A DNA stretch of 8,252 nucleotides from contig PUPG01000052.1 of the NCBI GenBank assembly GCA_003553005.1, positions 1-8,252 on the forward strand, read 5' to 3'. The stretch comes from Bacteroidales bacterium (GTDB lineage: Bacteria > Bacteroidota > Bacteroidia > Bacteroidales > UBA7960). Shown one piece after another: positions 7,405-8,252 of this stretch. How positions within the stretch are numbered: the first letter of the stretch is position 1; every line of letters starts with the position of its first letter. The translations under genes were made by a program, and so were the position numbers. The notes under the pieces are model-generated. The model saw nothing but the letters and a program-made list of their open reading frames with translations. It was not told the origin of the DNA and made no database searches.

Positions 7405-7422
7405 CAAACGGTACGCAAACGG
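7405..7422. repeat. Tandem CAAACGG direct repeat with 11-bp period
   Basis: CAAACGG occurs at 7405-7411 and again at 7416-7422, 11 bases apart, about one helical turn, so both copies would face the same side of the DNA. The first copy also forms a small CCGT/ACGG dyad (7401-7411). This resembles tandem transcription-factor half-sites between the divergent permease and thioredoxin-like genes. A 7-bp repeat can arise by chance. Confidence 0.35.
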
Positions 7423-7475
7423 GTTATTTGGCAAAAAACAAAAATAAGAAACAATATGATGCATCGGCGCGTTAA

Positions 7476-7511
7476 TTTGTGGTGAGTCCACATGATCATT
7501 TCGTATTTTTG
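7476..7511 (+). promoter_or_regulatory. Putative promoter of the thioredoxin-like gene
   Basis: TATTTTTG at 7504-7511 is a perfect match to the Bacteroidota -7 element TAnnTTTG. A TTTG at 7476-7479 could serve as the -33 element, although the 24-base spacer is longer than the usual 19-21. Transcription would start near 7516-7518, leaving a leader of only about a dozen bases before the ATG at 7529. A GTG at 7520 is in frame but would start almost at the transcript end. Confidence 0.6.
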
Positions 7512-7528
7512 CAAAAAAAGTGTTTACC

Positions 7529-8080
7529 ATGGCAAATAAGCTGAAATTTTTTGTTTTTCTGGCCTTGATGGCCAGCTTTGTTTTTGAGAAACCAGCAACG
7601 GCTTCGGACACCGAGGTTAACTGGATGACCATCGAAGAGGCACAGGACGCGATCCGGGAAGAGCCCCGGATGATTTTCGTGGATGTGTATACCGACTGGT
7701 GCAGCTGGTGCCGCCGAATGACCTCCGAAACCTATGCGCATCCTGTGATCGCTGAATACCTGAACACCCATTATTACCCGGTAAAGCTCAACGCAGAACA
7801 AGAGGAACCGATTGATTTCCGCGGAGTAACCTTTGAAAATGAAAACCTGGGTGAGCGCCGGCCTGCCCATAGCTTTGCCATTGCACTGCTCCAGGGTCAG
7901 ATGAGCTATCCTTCCGTGGCTTTTTTTGACGAAGACCTGGACCTGCTTACGGCAATTCCCGGATTCCGGCCACCAGCAAGCATGGAGGCCGTATTGGCAT
8001 TCTTCAACGAAGGGGTCTACAAGGAGAATCCTGACCTGGATGCCTTTGTCAGTGACTTCGAAGGGGCTATCGATGACTAA
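7529..8080 (+). CDS. Exported thioredoxin-fold protein with WCSWC redox motif
   Basis: From the ATG at 7529 the product has 183 residues. Residues 1-26 look like a signal peptide (MANKLKFFVFLALMAS, likely cleavage near ATA-SD), so it probably acts in the periplasm. The thioredoxin fold is marked by IFVDVYTDWCSWC (49-61) with redox cysteines 58 and 61, and by a likely cis-proline at Pro128 in SYPSV. About 67 residues separate the cysteine motif from that proline, some two dozen more than in thioredoxin. The extra stretch holds FENENLGERRPAHSFAIAL, as in the DsbD-gamma / DUF255-like relatives common in Bacteroidota. A likely role is thiol-disulfide reduction or isomerisation of envelope proteins; the partner is unknown. 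An in-frame GTG at 7520 is less likely as the start given the promoter box at 7504-7511. The tRNA-His gene follows 90 bases after its stop. Confidence 0.88.
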   Translation: MANKLKFFVFLALMASFVFEKPATASDTEVNWMTIEEAQDAIREEPRMIFVDVYTDWCSWCRRMTSETYAHPVIAEYLNTHYYPVKLNAEQEEPIDFRGVTFENENLGERRPAHSFAIALLQGQMSYPSVAFFDEDLDLLTAIPGFRPPASMEAVLAFFNEGVYKENPDLDAFVSDFEGAIDD

Positions 8081-8119
8081 CTTGCCACCTGCGGCTGTGA
8101 GGCGATAAAAAAAGTGTTA

Positions 8120-8156
8120 TTTTGTTTAGCGAAAAGCGCTTTTTGTTGTATATTTG
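8120..8156 (+). promoter_or_regulatory. Putative promoter of the tRNA-His gene
   Basis: TATATTTG at 8149-8156 is a perfect TAnnTTTG -7 element, 14 bases before the mature tRNA 5' end. A TTTTG at 8120-8124 may be the -33 element with a 24-base spacer, the same spacing as at the thioredoxin-like gene. The tRNA is therefore likely transcribed independently of the gene upstream. Confidence 0.6.
8132..8143. repeat. 12-bp palindrome inside the tRNA-His promoter spacer
   Basis: AAAAGCGCTTTT (8132-8143) is an exact palindrome followed by another T. It lies between the putative -33 and -7 elements of the tRNA promoter and 51 bases after the thioredoxin-like stop codon. With AGCG at 8128-8131 it can form only a 4-bp stem (AGCG/CGCT), so it would be a weak terminator at best. 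It may instead be a protein-binding site. Confidence 0.4.
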
Positions 8157-8170
8157 CACCGCAATTACAC

Positions 8171-8245
8171 GGTGACTATAGCTCAGCTGGTTAGAGCACC
8201 AGATTGTGGTTCTGGGGGTCGTGGGTTCGAATCCCATTAGTCACC
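8171..8245 (+). tRNA. tRNA-His (anticodon GTG)
   Basis: A full cloverleaf can be drawn. The acceptor GTGACTA (8172-8178) pairs with TAGTCAC (8238-8244). The D stem is GCTC/GAGC. The anticodon stem CCAGA/TCTGG (8199-8203 / 8211-8215) carries the loop TTGTGGT with anticodon GTG at 8206-8208. The T arm is GTGGG-TTCGAAT-CCCAT (8221-8237). The histidine identity pair is present: an encoded extra G at 8171 (position -1) faces discriminator C73 at 8245. The next bases are CTG, so the 3' CCA is not encoded and must be added by tRNA nucleotidyltransferase. Without G-1 the gene is 8172-8245. Confidence 0.97.
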
Positions 8246-8252
8246 CTGAAAG

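Noticed and set aside
7294..7870. Two overlapping minus-strand frames (112 and 124 codons) over the divergent region and the thioredoxin-like gene
   Set aside because: They overlap the well-supported thioredoxin-like gene and its promoter, and their translations show no domain.
1..8252. CRISPR arrays, insertion sequences, phage or toxin-antitoxin genes
   Set aside because: No regularly spaced long repeats, transposase or integrase motifs, or terminal inverted repeats with target duplications were seen. All long frames are explained by the listed genes.

Overview
The window looks like a chromosomal segment from a member of the phylum Bacteroidota. Four things point there. The ClpP and ClpX sequences are of the Bacteroidota type. 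A DUF4294 protein, a family I know only from this phylum, is present. Several intergenic regions carry matches to the Bacteroidota -7 promoter element TAnnTTTG (for example at 5203-5210 minus, 7504-7511 plus and 8149-8156 plus). None of the visible start codons is preceded by a GGAGG-type Shine-Dalgarno sequence, as expected for this phylum. Base composition is fairly balanced, so this is not one of the very AT-rich flavobacteria. I cannot name the genus.

Layout, left to right. Positions 1-1857 (plus) hold the end of clpP (cut by the left edge) and a complete clpX, together the ClpXP protease. A perfect hairpin with a T-run follows and abuts the start codon of an exported DUF4294 protein (1958-2563, plus). 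Convergent to it is a minus-strand surface-sugar pair: a Gfo/Idh/MocA oxidoreductase (5166-4174), then a polyprenyl-phosphate sugar-1-phosphate transferase (4010-2586). Divergent from the oxidoreductase is pcm, a protein-L-isoaspartate methyltransferase (5403-6047, plus). It is tail-to-tail, with 6 bases between stop codons, with a DppC/OppC-type ABC permease (7280-6054, minus) that carries a long extracytoplasmic insert. A 248-base divergent region (7281-7528) with several inverted and direct repeats leads to an exported thioredoxin-fold protein with a WCSWC motif (7529-8080, plus). A tRNA-His gene (8171-8245, plus) with its own promoter closes the window.

Functionally this is mostly core chromosome: protein quality control (ClpXP, Pcm), envelope redox or maturation (thioredoxin-like protein), envelope polysaccharide synthesis (sugar transferase and oxidoreductase), peptide-type transport and translation (tRNA). 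I see no insertion sequence, phage gene, CRISPR array, toxin-antitoxin pair or recognisable defence island. I do not see convincing evidence of a new multi-gene system. The items most worth a second look are regulatory: the terminator/promoter overlap at 1896-1957 and the repeats in 7281-7528.
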